Assembly (NCBI RefSeq): GCF_900115955.1
Contig: NZ_FOYL01000009.1
Span: 248,001 to 312,000, forward strand
Reading direction: 5' to 3'
DNA: 64,000 nt
Source: Lentzea waywayandensis
GTDB lineage: Bacteria; Actinomycetota; Actinomycetes; Mycobacteriales; Pseudonocardiaceae
Positions 24,209 through 34,874 of the stretch are shown piece by piece (the first letter of the stretch is position 1; the number at the start of each line of letters is the position of its first letter). The translations under genes and the position numbers were made by a program. Under the pieces are notes generated by a model. The model was not told the DNA's origin. It worked only from the letters and a program-made list of their open reading frames with translations, and did not search any database.

Positions 24209-25811
24209 ATGTCCGACGCATTCATCGTCGTGTCGTCCCTGTCCTTCTCCTGGCCGGACGACACCCCCGTGTTCGACGGTCTGTCCGTCTCGGTGCCCGG
24301 CGGGCGCACCGGTCTCGTCGCCCCCAACGGCGCCGGGAAGTCGACGTTGCTCAAGCTCGTCGTGGGCGCGCTGACGCCGTCCGAGGGCAGCGTGTCCGTC
24401 GAGGGCGTGCTCGGCTACCTGCCGCAGGACCTGCCGCTCACCGCCGGGCTGACCGTGGCCGAGGTGCTCGGTGTCGCGGACGTGTTGCGCGCGATCGCGG
24501 CCGTCGAGTCCGGTGACGTCGGCGAGGAGCACTTCACCACCATCGGCACCGACTGGGACGTTGAGGAACGCACGCGCGCGCAGCTCGACCGGCTCGGGCT
24601 CGGTGACCTGGCGCTCGACCGGGTGCTCGGCACGCTGAGCGGCGGGCAGGTCATCTCGCTCGGGCTCGCGGCGCAGTTGCTGAAGCAGCCGGACGTGCTG
24701 CTGCTCGACGAACCCACCAACAACCTCGACCTGGACGCCCGGCACCGGCTCTACGACGTGCTGGACGACTGGCGCGGGTGTCTGCTCGTGGTGAGCCACG
24801 ACCGGGCGTTGCTCGACCGGATGGACCGGATCGCGGAGCTCGACGGCGGCGAGGTCCGGTTCTACGGCGGGAACTTCAGCGCCTACGAGGAGGCGGTCAC
24901 CGCCGAGCGCGAGGTGGCCGAGAAGAACATCCGCAGTGCCGAGCAGGAGGTCAAGCGCGAGAAGCGGGAGATGCAGCAGGCCCGCGAACGTGCCGCGCGT
25001 CGTGCGTCCAACGCGCAGCGCAACCTCGGCAACGCGGGGCTGCCGAGGATCTTCGCGGGCAACATGAAGCGCAACGCGGAGGTGTCGGCGGCCGAGGCGG
25101 ACGGCACGCACGCCGCCCGCCTCGGTGCCGCCCGTTCCAAGCTCGACCAGGCCGAGCGAGCGGTGAAGGACGAGCAGAAGATCAGCCTGGAGCTGCCGCA
25201 GACCGCGGTTCCCGCCGGGCGCACGCTCTTCCTCGGCTCGGACATCCGGGTGCGGAACCTGTTCTCCGGCCTGGACTTCGCCATCCGGGGGCCAGAACGG
25301 ATCGCGCTCGCCGCACCGAACGGGGCCGGCAAGTCGACGTTGCTGCGGGTGGTCCATGGTTCGCTCACGCCGGACAGCGGTGAGGTGAAGCGGGCCGACG
25401 GCCGGGTCGCGTACCTGTCGCAGCGGCTGGACCTGCTCGACGACTCCCGCACGGTGGCGGAGAACCTGGCCGCGTTCGCCCCGGCCATGCCGCCGGCGGA
25501 GCGGATGAACCTGTTGGCGCGCTTCCTGTTCCGCGGCACCCGTGCGCACCTCCCGGTCGGCGTGCTGTCCGGCGGCGAACGGCTGCGCGCCACGCTGGCG
25601 TGCGTCCTGTTCGCCGAGCCGGCGCCGCAGCTGCTGTTGCTCGACGAACCGACGAACAACCTCGATCTGGTCAGCGCCGGGCAGCTGGAGAGCGCGCTGA
25701 ACGCGTACCGGGGCGCGTTCGTCGTCGTCAGCCACGACGAGCGGTTCCTGAGCGAGGTGAAGATCGACCGCCGGCTGCGCCTGGACGGCGGCAGGCTGCT
25801 GGAGGCCGCTC

Positions 25812-25819
<8 letters not shown>
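24209..25819 (+). CDS. ABC-F family ATPase (first of pair)
   Basis: A 536-residue soluble ABC-F protein with two nucleotide-binding domains and no membrane segment. Domain 1: Walker A APNGAGKST, signature LSGGQ, Walker B LLLDEPTNNLDL. Domain 2: Walker A APNGAGKST, signature LSGGE, Walker B LLLDEPTNNLDL, switch His in VVSHDERF. A charged coiled coil of about 80 residues (rich in EREVAEKN and KREKREMQQARERAARRAS) joins them; in this family it reaches the ribosomal P-site tRNA. Members either protect ribosomes from antibiotics or act as translation factors; the leader peptide in front favours an antibiotic-responsive role. Its 3' end overlaps the second gene by 8 bp. Confidence 0.9.
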
Positions 25820-27383
<1,564 letters not shown>

Positions 27384-27427
27384 GAATTCGGTGGACGACC
27401 CCCGGATGATGGTTCGGGGGTGTTCCG

Positions 27428-28252
27428 ATGGTGGTGTTCGAGTGCGTAGCGTGCGGTGCGGCGCTGACCGTTCCGCTCAGACAGGTCGACCGGCCCGACC
27501 ACGGGGACCGTCAGGTCGGCAACGGCATCAGGAACATGCCGGCCCTGATGGAGCCAGGCACCTACGCCGCCGGCTCCGGACAGATCCTCCTCGCGCCCGG
27601 CGACGTCCGCGGCATGGTGTGGATCCCCGAGCAGTTCGACGGCTACTGCTGCGGGCTCGACGCCCACGCGGTTCCCAACCTGGCGTGCGAGTGCGGGCAG
27701 CAGGTCGCGACGCGCGTCGACGACTGCTCGCTGTGGCAGGTGGTGATGCTGCGGGCCGGAGCAGTACGACCGGCTGGCGATCCAGAGCCGGTGGCCGATT
27801 GGGAGGCGTTCGACTGGAGCCAGGCTCTGCGGGACGACACGGACCTGTGGTGGCACCATCGTCTGGCGGCCTCGGCCGAGGTGGCGCTCGCCCAGGTCGT
27901 CGCCGCGGCGGGCATGCCGCTCACAATGCCGGACGGACCCCTCGCGGACGTGTTCCGGCAGCCGCTCGGCGAACTGCTGCCTGATGGTCCGCGGGCCATG
28001 ACCCTCGCGCTCGCGGGTCCCGGTCTCGCGGCCGGCGCGGACGTCCTGCTGGTGCCGAGACATCCCCAGACCGGTGAGGCGTGGGAGGTGGAGGGGACGG
28101 TCGTGCCGATCTCGGCCGAGCTGTGGCGCTGGCTGGCCTGTACGGACGAGCAGCCTGTCATCCCCGCGACGGGTGGCAGGTGGCCTTACCTCGATGAGGA
28201 CCCACTACCGAGACGCCCGGAACGCCTCCTGCTCAACTCGTGGCTCCAGTGA
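27428..28252 (+). CDS. Hypothetical protein with N-terminal zinc-knuckle-like cysteines
   Basis: A 274-residue cytoplasmic protein that I do not recognise. It begins MVVFECVACGAALTVPL (CxxC at residues 6 and 9), then has CC at about 74-75 and CECG near 87-90, which together could hold one zinc. The rest is mixed alpha/beta, tryptophan-rich (DTDLWWHHRL) with no membrane segment. Codon use is that of a real gene. It follows the ABC-F pair by 44 bp on the same strand, but nothing ties it to their function. Confidence 0.6.
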   Translation: MVVFECVACGAALTVPLRQVDRPDHGDRQVGNGIRNMPALMEPGTYAAGSGQILLAPGDVRGMVWIPEQFDGYCCGLDAHAVPNLACECGQQVATRVDDCSLWQVVMLRAGAVRPAGDPEPVADWEAFDWSQALRDDTDLWWHHRLAASAEVALAQVVAAAGMPLTMPDGPLADVFRQPLGELLPDGPRAMTLALAGPGLAAGADVLLVPRHPQTGEAWEVEGTVVPISAELWRWLACTDEQPVIPATGGRWPYLDEDPLPRRPERLLLNSWLQ

Positions 28253-28322
28253 TGTCGAGACGGCGGGATCAGCTTCGACGTGGTTGTGCAAGGACACCCG
28301 CACAACCCACGGAGGACTGATC

Positions 28323-29072
28323 ATGACCGGACTCCCGCCCGTCACCGACCTCGCCACCTGGCAGCAGGCCCGCGACGAGCTCCTGGTCCGCGAGAAGGCC
28401 CACACCCGCGAGGGCGACGCGATCGCGGCCGAACGCCGGAAGCTGCCGATGGTGGAGTTCGACGGCAAGGTCGAGGTCGTCGGTGCCGACGGACCCGTGC
28501 CGTTCGTGGAGCTGTTCCAAGGCCGCGACGAGCTCGTGGTCTACAAGCACATGTGGTGGGACGGCGCGCCGCACCAGGGGCAGTGCGAGGGCTGCACGCA
28601 CATTCCGTGGCACTTCGGCGACGCCGCCTACCTCAACGCTCGCGGGGTCTCGTTCGCGATGCTGACCACGGGTGCGTGGGACGAGGTGGCCGCGTTCGTG
28701 CAGTTCATGGGCTACTCGCAGCCGTGGTACTCGGTGCGCGGTGTGGACGAACCCGTCGGCGGTGAGATGGGCTACCTGACCAGCTACTTGCGCGATGCCG
28801 ACCGCACGTTCCTCACGTACTCCACGACAGGGCGCGGCACCGAGCGGGTCAACGGGTCGCTGGGGCTGCTCGACATGACCGTGCACGGCCGCGGCGAGTC
28901 GTGGGAGCGGCACCCGGACGGCTGGCCCGAGACCCAGCAGGCGGGCTGGTTCTGGCGCACGAACGCGGACGGAGACTCCAGCCGGGGCGAGGACAGCAGG
29001 CCTGTGCCGCAGTGGACCCGGCCGGGCGCGACGCCGGTGACGACCCTGGGGCGGCAGAGCCACTGCCACTGA
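28323..29072 (+). CDS. DUF899 (thioredoxin-like) protein
   Basis: A 249-residue DUF899 family protein. Characteristic stretches are VTDLATWQQARDELLVREKA (about 6-25), FQGRDELVVYKHMWW, QCEGCTHIPWHF with a CxxC, and AWFWRTNADG-type C-terminus (here AGWFWRTN). The fold is thioredoxin-like and some members are called dithiol-disulphide oxidoreductases, but function is not established. The ATG at 28323 follows a CGGAGGA ribosome binding site; the long frame upstream belongs to the shadow of the previous gene. It converges on the methyltransferase gene with no spacer. Confidence 0.85.
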   Translation: MTGLPPVTDLATWQQARDELLVREKAHTREGDAIAAERRKLPMVEFDGKVEVVGADGPVPFVELFQGRDELVVYKHMWWDGAPHQGQCEGCTHIPWHFGDAAYLNARGVSFAMLTTGAWDEVAAFVQFMGYSQPWYSVRGVDEPVGGEMGYLTSYLRDADRTFLTYSTTGRGTERVNGSLGLLDMTVHGRGESWERHPDGWPETQQAGWFWRTNADGDSSRGEDSRPVPQWTRPGATPVTTLGRQSHCH

Positions 29073-29804
29073 TCAGCGCGGTTTCGCCGCGGTGGCGAGG
29101 ACGCGGCGCTTCCGGTCGAAGCCCGACAGGACGTGCCGCGCCTCCTGCTGCATCGAGACCATCGCGGCGTCGGGCTCCTCGACGTCGAGTGACTCCTCCC
29201 ACATCCGCCTTTCGGCCGTCCTCCACTCCGGCCTGTCGACGACCTCGACGTCGGTGAACCCGGCCTCGGGCAGCTGGGTGGCCAGGTCGAGCTCGCGGAT
29301 CCGCCGCCAGACGCGGTCGTCCCCGGGATCGACGGCCTGCCAGCAGGTGACGGCCAGCCGTCCGCCGGGGCGGAGCACGCGCAGGCACTCCCGCAGCGCG
29401 TCCGGCTTGGACTCCGCGAACTGCAGGGCGTCGATGACGATCACCGCGTCGACCGACGCCGTCCACAGTCCGGTGGCGGTCAGCGTTCCGACCCGGAAGT
29501 CACCGCCGCTGCGCTCCCTGGCCTGCTCGATCGCGACGGCCGAGAAGTCCACGCCGACCAGGCGACACCCGGTGCGGCGCGCGATCTCCAGGCCGTAGCC
29601 GCCACGACCGCACGCCAGGTCCAGCAGCACCCGGCCGGTCCCCAGCCCGAGGGCGGACGCGACCTCGTCGAGGCCCGCCCCGCCCAGCATGCTCGTCGAC
29701 TCCAGGCCCGGTGGGAGGGCGAGCGTGCGCCGCACCAGCTCGTCGGCCAGCGGGGACGCGGCCCGGTCGGCGTACCAGCGGTCGAAGTCCTCAGCGCTCG
29801 TCAC
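29073..29804 (-). CDS. SAM-dependent class I methyltransferase
   Basis: A 243-residue Methyltransf_11/25-type enzyme. Motif I is LLDLACGRGGYG, motif II VDFSAVAIEQAR, and the post-motif strand is DAVIVIDALQF, all in the usual order, followed by LRVLRPGGRLAVTCW. The acceptor is unknown. I take GTG 29804 (MTSAEDFDRWYADRAA) because the extra residues from 29849 are unstructured and unlike family N-termini. It is a single gene; the 256 bp upstream separate it from the divergent P450 gene. Confidence 0.85.
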   Translation of the reverse strand: MTSAEDFDRWYADRAASPLADELVRRTLALPPGLESTSMLGGAGLDEVASALGLGTGRVLLDLACGRGGYGLEIARRTGCRLVGVDFSAVAIEQARERSGGDFRVGTLTATGLWTASVDAVIVIDALQFAESKPDALRECLRVLRPGGRLAVTCWQAVDPGDDRVWRRIRELDLATQLPEAGFTDVEVVDRPEWRTAERRMWEESLDVEEPDAAMVSMQQEARHVLSGFDRKRRVLATAAKPR

Positions 29805-29921
29805 TCGCCCGACACTGCCAGAAACGCGGTGGTGCCCGGTGACCTGCACGCGCCGTGTGATCGGTCACGAAAGCTGACGCTCTGTTCCACTCCGAACGCC
29901 CTCCGCACTCGTCCGCACCGG

Positions 29922-29951
29922 TTGTGATCAATGTCTGGACCAAAGTATGAC
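29922..29951 (+). promoter_or_regulatory. Probable promoter of the P450 gene
   Basis: TTGTGA (29922-29927) and TATGAC (29946-29951) are separated by 18 bp, about 110 bp before the P450 start. A GTATGACG element recurs 23 bp further on (29968-29975), so the -10 region lies in a short direct repeat. The rest of the 256-bp gap shows nothing else. Confidence 0.45.
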
Positions 29952-30060
29952 GGCGAGTTAGGCCCAGGTATGACGCACGCGAGCGGCTGCGTCGATATTG
30001 TCCGTTCCGACGGACATCATCAGCTCGTAACCCCCTTTCCGCCGAAGGGACAGCCGCGTC

Positions 30061-31377
30061 ATGTGGGAAGTTCTTCAGTCAGCGACCGACGTCCGGTCGC
30101 GCGTGACCGAGTGGATGGGGAAGCGGTTCCTCGCGCACCTCAGCAAGACCGGGTTCGACCTCGAGTCGTCCTGGTTCGTGCCCTCGCGCGTGCTCGCACC
30201 GCTGCGGCGCAACGGGTTGGACCCGGTGCCGGAGCTGGCGCGGATGCAGGCCCACGGACCGATCACGCGACTGCCCCTCCCGGTGACGGTGTGGCTGGTG
30301 ACGGGCTACGAGGCGTCCAAGCAGGTGCTCGTGGACTCCGAGGCGTTCAGCAACGACTTCGGCCACCTGCGGGAGCTCGGGCTCTTCTCGGACGAGGCGC
30401 CGGGCGGGCTCGGGTTCAGCGACCCGCCTGAGCACACGCGGCTGCGCAAGGCGCTGACGCCGGAGTTCACCATGCGGCGGCTCTCCCGGCTCGTGCCGCG
30501 GATCGAGCAGATCGTCGCGGACCAGCTCGACCTGATGTCCATGAAGGACGGTCCCGTCGACCTCGTCGAGCACTTCGCGATGACGGTGCCCGCGCTCACG
30601 ATCTGCGAGCTGCTGGGCGTGCCCGCGAGTGAGCGCGAGGAGTTCCAGCGGCGCAGCGTCTCGCGGTTCGACCTCGGCGGCGCGGCCACGACGTCGTTGT
30701 CGGCCGTGTCCGAGTCGATCGTCTACTTCCGGGAACTGGTGCGCGCCCAGCGGCTGGCACCGACCGACGGGCTGCTCGGCGAGCTCGTCCGCAAGCACGG
30801 CGACGAACTGGAGGACGACGAGCTGGCCGGCCTCGCGGACGGGCTGCTCACCGGCGGGTTCGAGACGACGGCGAGCATGATCTCGCTCGGCACGCTCGCG
30901 ATGCTGCGCGACCCCGCCCTGTGCGAGCAGGCGCTCGGCGACGACAAGGCGGTGAACGGGCTGGTCGACGAGCTGCTGCGGCACCTCAGCGTCGTCTCGG
31001 TGGCGTTCCTGCGGATCGCCCGCCACGACATCGAGATCGCCGGCACGAAGATCAAGGCGGGCGACATCGTGGCGTGCTCGCTGTCCCAGGCGAACCGCGA
31101 CCCGAGCGTGTACGCCGGGCCGGACGAGATCTGCCCGGAACGTCCCGCGAGCCAGCACCTCGCGTTCGGCTACGGCGCGCACCGCTGCATCGGCGCCGAG
31201 CTCGCGAAGATGGAACTGCGGATCGCCTACCCGGCGCTCGTCCGGCGGTTCCCGGAGATGCGCCTCGCGATCGAGCCGAGCGAGCTGTCGTTCCGCAAGC
31301 TCTCGATCGTCTACGGGCTGCACTCGCTGCCGATCCACCTCGGCGCGCAGCCCAGCCCGATCCAGCAGGTCCTTTGA
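30061..31377 (+). CDS. Cytochrome P450
   Basis: A 438-residue soluble bacterial P450. The haem loop is FGYGAHRCIGAELA with ligand C376; the I-helix oxygen-activation motif is LTGGFETTAS (acid-alcohol pair present); the K-helix ExxR is ELLRHLS. Substrate is unknown. No ferredoxin or reductase gene lies nearby, so electrons must come from elsewhere. The N-terminus is about 30 residues longer than typical class I enzymes. It is a single gene between a methyltransferase and an ABC exporter, followed by a strong terminator. Confidence 0.93.
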   Translation: MWEVLQSATDVRSRVTEWMGKRFLAHLSKTGFDLESSWFVPSRVLAPLRRNGLDPVPELARMQAHGPITRLPLPVTVWLVTGYEASKQVLVDSEAFSNDFGHLRELGLFSDEAPGGLGFSDPPEHTRLRKALTPEFTMRRLSRLVPRIEQIVADQLDLMSMKDGPVDLVEHFAMTVPALTICELLGVPASEREEFQRRSVSRFDLGGAATTSLSAVSESIVYFRELVRAQRLAPTDGLLGELVRKHGDELEDDELAGLADGLLTGGFETTASMISLGTLAMLRDPALCEQALGDDKAVNGLVDELLRHLSVVSVAFLRIARHDIEIAGTKIKAGDIVACSLSQANRDPSVYAGPDEICPERPASQHLAFGYGAHRCIGAELAKMELRIAYPALVRRFPEMRLAIEPSELSFRKLSIVYGLHSLPIHLGAQPSPIQQVL

Positions 31378-31381
31378 CGGA

Positions 31382-31409
31382 GGGGAAGGCCACCTGAGTG
31401 GCCTTCCCC
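31382..31409. terminator. Bidirectional intrinsic terminator
   Basis: A perfect 12-bp stem GGGGAAGGCCAC with loop CTGA, starting 5 bp after the P450 stop and followed by CGTTT. It also lies just beyond the stop of the convergent ABC permease, so it can serve both genes. Confidence 0.85.
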
Positions 31410-31413
31410 CGTT

Positions 31414-33909
31414 TCACTCGCGAGTGCCGATGGCGTCGATGGGTTTCGCACGCAACGACAACCGCGTGGACACCGCGATCGACACCACTCCGAGCAGCGC
31501 GGCCCCGGCGAGCGCGCCCAGGTAGACCCCGATCGGACCGGCGGGCAGCGGGCTGCCGATCAGGCCGATCGCGAGCACGCCCAACGGCACCGCCGCCACC
31601 AGCGACCCCAGCACCGCGGCCAGTCCGACCGTCAGCAACGCCTCGGTCCGCATCATCCGCACGATCTGGCGGCGTCCGGTGCCGACCAGGCGCAGCAGGG
31701 CGAACTCGCGGCGCCGTGCGGCCGTGGACATCACGAGCGTGTTCGACACGGAGATCGCGACGTAGCCGAGGATGACGCCGACCGCGACCAGGTTGAGCAG
31801 GAACTGGGTCCGCTCCTGGCTGCGGTCCTGCGCCGCCACCCGTTCGGTCACCCGCAGGCCTGGATAGCGCCCGGCCAGGGCGTCGAGGGCGGTGGTGTCC
31901 GCGGCCTTCACGAGCACAGCGCTGTCCATGCCGGCATTGGTGTGGGCGCGGGCGTCGGCGGCGGACAGCACGTAGTCGCCGAACGCGAGGTCGTGCCGGT
32001 AGGTCGCGACCACCTTCAGCTTCGCCCGCTGACCGTCCGCGTACCAGAACTCGACCTCGTCCCCGACCTTCTTGTCCTCCCAGGACGCGTGCGCGTCGCC
32101 CAGCGCCACCGTGCCCGGCTGGAGGTCCCCGATGCTGCCGGAGACGACGTCGAGGTCGACCATGCCGCCCGCGGTGGAGTCGAGGCCGTTCGCCGGACGG
32201 CTCTGCACCTCGACGGTGTCGCCGGTCTTGCTGGCGGTGATCACCTGAGTGCGCACCAGCGACGTGGCCGTGACGCCGGCGATCCCCTTCGCCGTGGTGG
32301 AAACCTCGGCGGGCACGCCGGCGATGCCGGTGATCACGTGGTCGGCGGTGATCGATTGCTCGGTCTGCTGCTGCACGGCGGCGGTGAGCGTCGTCTGGCT
32401 GTAGAAGTTCACCACCGCGAACCCGATGGCCAGCATCAACGGCGTCACCGCGGCCGCGAGCCGCCGCGAGTTCTTCAGCACGTTCGCCGCAGCCAGATAC
32501 CCGCTCACCCCGGACGACCTGGCCAGCACGGGCGCGATGACCCGGACCGCCGCCCCGATCACCTTCGGTCCGGTGAGCGTGAGACCGATGATCAGCACGA
32601 GGGCCGCCATCACGGACATCGCCGCGCCGAGCTGTCCGCCGAGGAACAACGGCACCGCCGTCGCGCCCAGCCCGATCGCGATCAGCGCCCAGCCGATCGC
32701 CAGCCGGACCTTGCCGACGTCCCGCTTCTGCACCGCGGCCTCGCCCAGCGCCTCGACGGGGTTGATCGACGACGGCCTGCGCGACGCGCTCCAGGCCGCG
32801 ACCCGGGCCGCCGCCACGCCGATCACCAGGGCCGCGACCAGCGGAATCGGGCTGATCGAGAGGGCGAAGTCGTCGGGCACGACACCGATCCGCGCGAACG
32901 CGTCGCGCAGGCCGTGGCCGACCAGGATGCCGAGCAGGCTGCCGATCACGCCCGCGACCACCGAGACGACCGTCGTCTCGACGCCGATCAGCTTGCGGAT
33001 CTGCCGCGGCGTCGCGCCCACGGCCCGCAGGAGGGCGAACTCGCGGCGGCGTTGCTCGACGGTCAGGGCGAGGGTGCTGGCCACGACGAAGATGGCGACC
33101 AGGACCGCGTACCCGCCGAACGACCCGGCCAGGATCGCGAGGAGCGACTTGGTCTGGCTGACGTCGTCGAACTCGGCCGCGCTGCGGTCGGCGCCCGAGG
33201 ACACCGTGACGTGGTCGCCGGCGAGCACGTTCTCGACCTTCCGGGCATCGGCACCCAGCACGCCGATGGCACTCACGCGGTCAGGACGTCCGGCGAGCTC
33301 GGCCGCCTTGGTCTCGTTGAAGAACAACGACGCCTGGCGCGCCCGGCCGGCGGCTTCGGCGATTCCCGCCACCCGATAGGTCTCGGGGACCGAGCGGGTC
33401 ATGATCTTCACCTGCGCGCCCACGCCGGCCCCCGCTTCGGCAGCCAGGCCCGAGTCCAGGACCACCTCGTTCGCCTGCGGCGCGGTGCCCTCCTTCAGCG
33501 TGAACGGCGCCAGCACCGCGGACTCCCAGTTGTGCCCGAAGGACGGCTTGCTCGCGAGCGGCTGCCCGTCCTGCCCCACCACGACAGCGGGGAAGGTCTG
33601 CTCGGGAACAGCCCTCGCGCCCGGTACCGCCGCGATCTTGGCGGCCAGCGCGGCGGGGATGGACGGCTGCTCGGCGGCGTGCTCGAACGCCAGCACGTCA
33701 CCACCGTCCGGCCGGACGATCCGATCACCGGTCACGACCACGTCGGCGGCCGCGTAACGCTGGGTCGGCACGCCGCCGCGGAAGCCGGACTCCATCAGGA
33801 TCCCGCAGGCCGCGACGAGCGCGGTGCCGCACAGGATCGCGACGAACGCCCCGATGAACCCGCTGGTACGGGCCTTGACGGTCTGCCAGGCGAGACTCAG
33901 CACGCTCAC
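31414..33909 (-). CDS. MacB/FtsX-type ABC transporter permease
   Basis: An 831-residue permease with two FtsX domains. The N-terminal helix (FIGAFVAILCGTALVAACG) is followed by a large extracellular MacB periplasmic-core-like domain, three helices beginning about residue 260, a second N-terminal helix near 490, another extracytoplasmic domain, and a final trio of helices ending RAKPIDAIG. Such duplicated permeases move lipids or lipoproteins, or export and sense antibiotics. The GTG start at 33909 overlaps the ATPase stop (GTGA), so the two form one transporter; the longer frame merging with the ATPase region is a shadow. Confidence 0.88.
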   Translation of the reverse strand: MSVLSLAWQTVKARTSGFIGAFVAILCGTALVAACGILMESGFRGGVPTQRYAAADVVVTGDRIVRPDGGDVLAFEHAAEQPSIPAALAAKIAAVPGARAVPEQTFPAVVVGQDGQPLASKPSFGHNWESAVLAPFTLKEGTAPQANEVVLDSGLAAEAGAGVGAQVKIMTRSVPETYRVAGIAEAAGRARQASLFFNETKAAELAGRPDRVSAIGVLGADARKVENVLAGDHVTVSSGADRSAAEFDDVSQTKSLLAILAGSFGGYAVLVAIFVVASTLALTVEQRRREFALLRAVGATPRQIRKLIGVETTVVSVVAGVIGSLLGILVGHGLRDAFARIGVVPDDFALSISPIPLVAALVIGVAAARVAAWSASRRPSSINPVEALGEAAVQKRDVGKVRLAIGWALIAIGLGATAVPLFLGGQLGAAMSVMAALVLIIGLTLTGPKVIGAAVRVIAPVLARSSGVSGYLAAANVLKNSRRLAAAVTPLMLAIGFAVVNFYSQTTLTAAVQQQTEQSITADHVITGIAGVPAEVSTTAKGIAGVTATSLVRTQVITASKTGDTVEVQSRPANGLDSTAGGMVDLDVVSGSIGDLQPGTVALGDAHASWEDKKVGDEVEFWYADGQRAKLKVVATYRHDLAFGDYVLSAADARAHTNAGMDSAVLVKAADTTALDALAGRYPGLRVTERVAAQDRSQERTQFLLNLVAVGVILGYVAISVSNTLVMSTAARRREFALLRLVGTGRRQIVRMMRTEALLTVGLAAVLGSLVAAVPLGVLAIGLIGSPLPAGPIGVYLGALAGAALLGVVSIAVSTRLSLRAKPIDAIGTRE

Positions 33910-34637
33910 CACTCCCCGAGGTGCGTCATGCGCTCGGCGACCCGCTCGGGCGTCGGCCCGGCCAGTTCGCCGGCCAGCCGTCCGTCCGCCAGGAACAGCA
34001 CGCTGTGCGCGGCCGAGGCGGCCACCGGGTCGTGCGTGACCATCAGCACCGTCTGCCCCATCTCGTCCACAACGGACCGGAGCAGGGTCAGCACCTGGTG
34101 CGCGGTCCGGGAGTCCAGGGCGCCGGTCGGTTCGTCGGCCAGCACGACCTCGGGCCTGGCCACCAGCGCGCGGGCGATCGCCACGCGTTGCTGCTGACCA
34201 CCGGACAGCTCGGACGGGAGCCGGTCCAGCCGCCCGTCCAGGCCGACCCTGCCGACGACCTCGCGCAGCCATCCCCGGTCCGCCGCGCGCCCGGCGAGGC
34301 GCAGCGGCAGCGTGATGTTCTGCTCGACGGTCAGCGACGGCAGCAGGTTGTAGGCCTGGAAGACGAACCCGATCCGGTCGCGCCGCACCTGGGTCAGCGC
34401 GGCCTCCTTCAGGCCACCGAGATCGGTGTCGCCGAGCAGCACGCGGCCGGACGTCGGCCGGTCCATGCCCGACGCGCAGTGCAGGAAGGTGCTCTTGCCC
34501 GAGCCGGACGGTCCCATCACGGCGGTGAACGTGCCCCGCCGGATGCCGACGGTCACCTCGTCCAGCGCGGTGACGGCACCACCTCCGGAGCCGTACACCT
34601 TCCGCACCGCCTGCAGCGACAGCGCGTCTGCCCTCAT
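33906..34637 (-). CDS. ABC transporter ATPase, MacB/LolD type
   Basis: A 243-residue ATPase. Walker A is GPSGSGKST, the signature LSGGQQQRVAIARAL, Walker B VVLADEPTGALD and the switch His is in MVTHDP; LPSLTVEQNITLPLRL is typical of LolD/MacB ATPases. The ATG at 34637 has an AGGAG nine bases upstream; the frame back to 34709 has no ribosome site. It is coupled to the permease gene. It is divergent from the peptide-utilisation operon, with 237 bp between. Confidence 0.92.
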   Translation of the reverse strand: MRADALSLQAVRKVYGSGGGAVTALDEVTVGIRRGTFTAVMGPSGSGKSTFLHCASGMDRPTSGRVLLGDTDLGGLKEAALTQVRRDRIGFVFQAYNLLPSLTVEQNITLPLRLAGRAADRGWLREVVGRVGLDGRLDRLPSELSGGQQQRVAIARALVARPEVVLADEPTGALDSRTAHQVLTLLRSVVDEMGQTVLMVTHDPVAASAAHSVLFLADGRLAGELAGPTPERVAERMTHLGEW

Positions 34638-34838
34638 CACGTTTTCTCCTTGGCTCGCAACAGCTTCTGGCCAAGAACCTAATTTCGCGGGGTGCCGCGG
34701 GGCGATCACGCAGGCTGCCCGGCCCGAGGTGGAGCAGGCTCTACCCCGCAGCGGGTTCGTCCGCGCGGACAGATCGGGAAGGTCAGATTCGTCGGCTGCG
34801 ACGAGGTGACCGCGAGGGCCCGAAACCTAGCGTTGCCG

Positions 34839-34852
34839 GTGACCGGAGTCAC
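34839..34852. promoter_or_regulatory. Inverted repeat upstream of the peptide operon
   Basis: GTGAC-CGGA-GTCAC lies 22-36 bp before the first gene of the large operon. It is a candidate operator for the PucR protein encoded at the operon's end or for another regulator. The remaining 237-bp divergent region (34638-34874) holds GC-rich sequence without a clear -35/-10 pair. Confidence 0.4.
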
Positions 34853-34874
34853 GTCGACGTGGGATGGGGCGCGG

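Noticed and set aside
31414-34674. Single 1086-codon frame joining exporter ATPase region and permease
   Set aside because: The upstream part is an out-of-frame reading of the ATPase gene. The true permease starts at GTG 33909, overlapping the ATPase stop.
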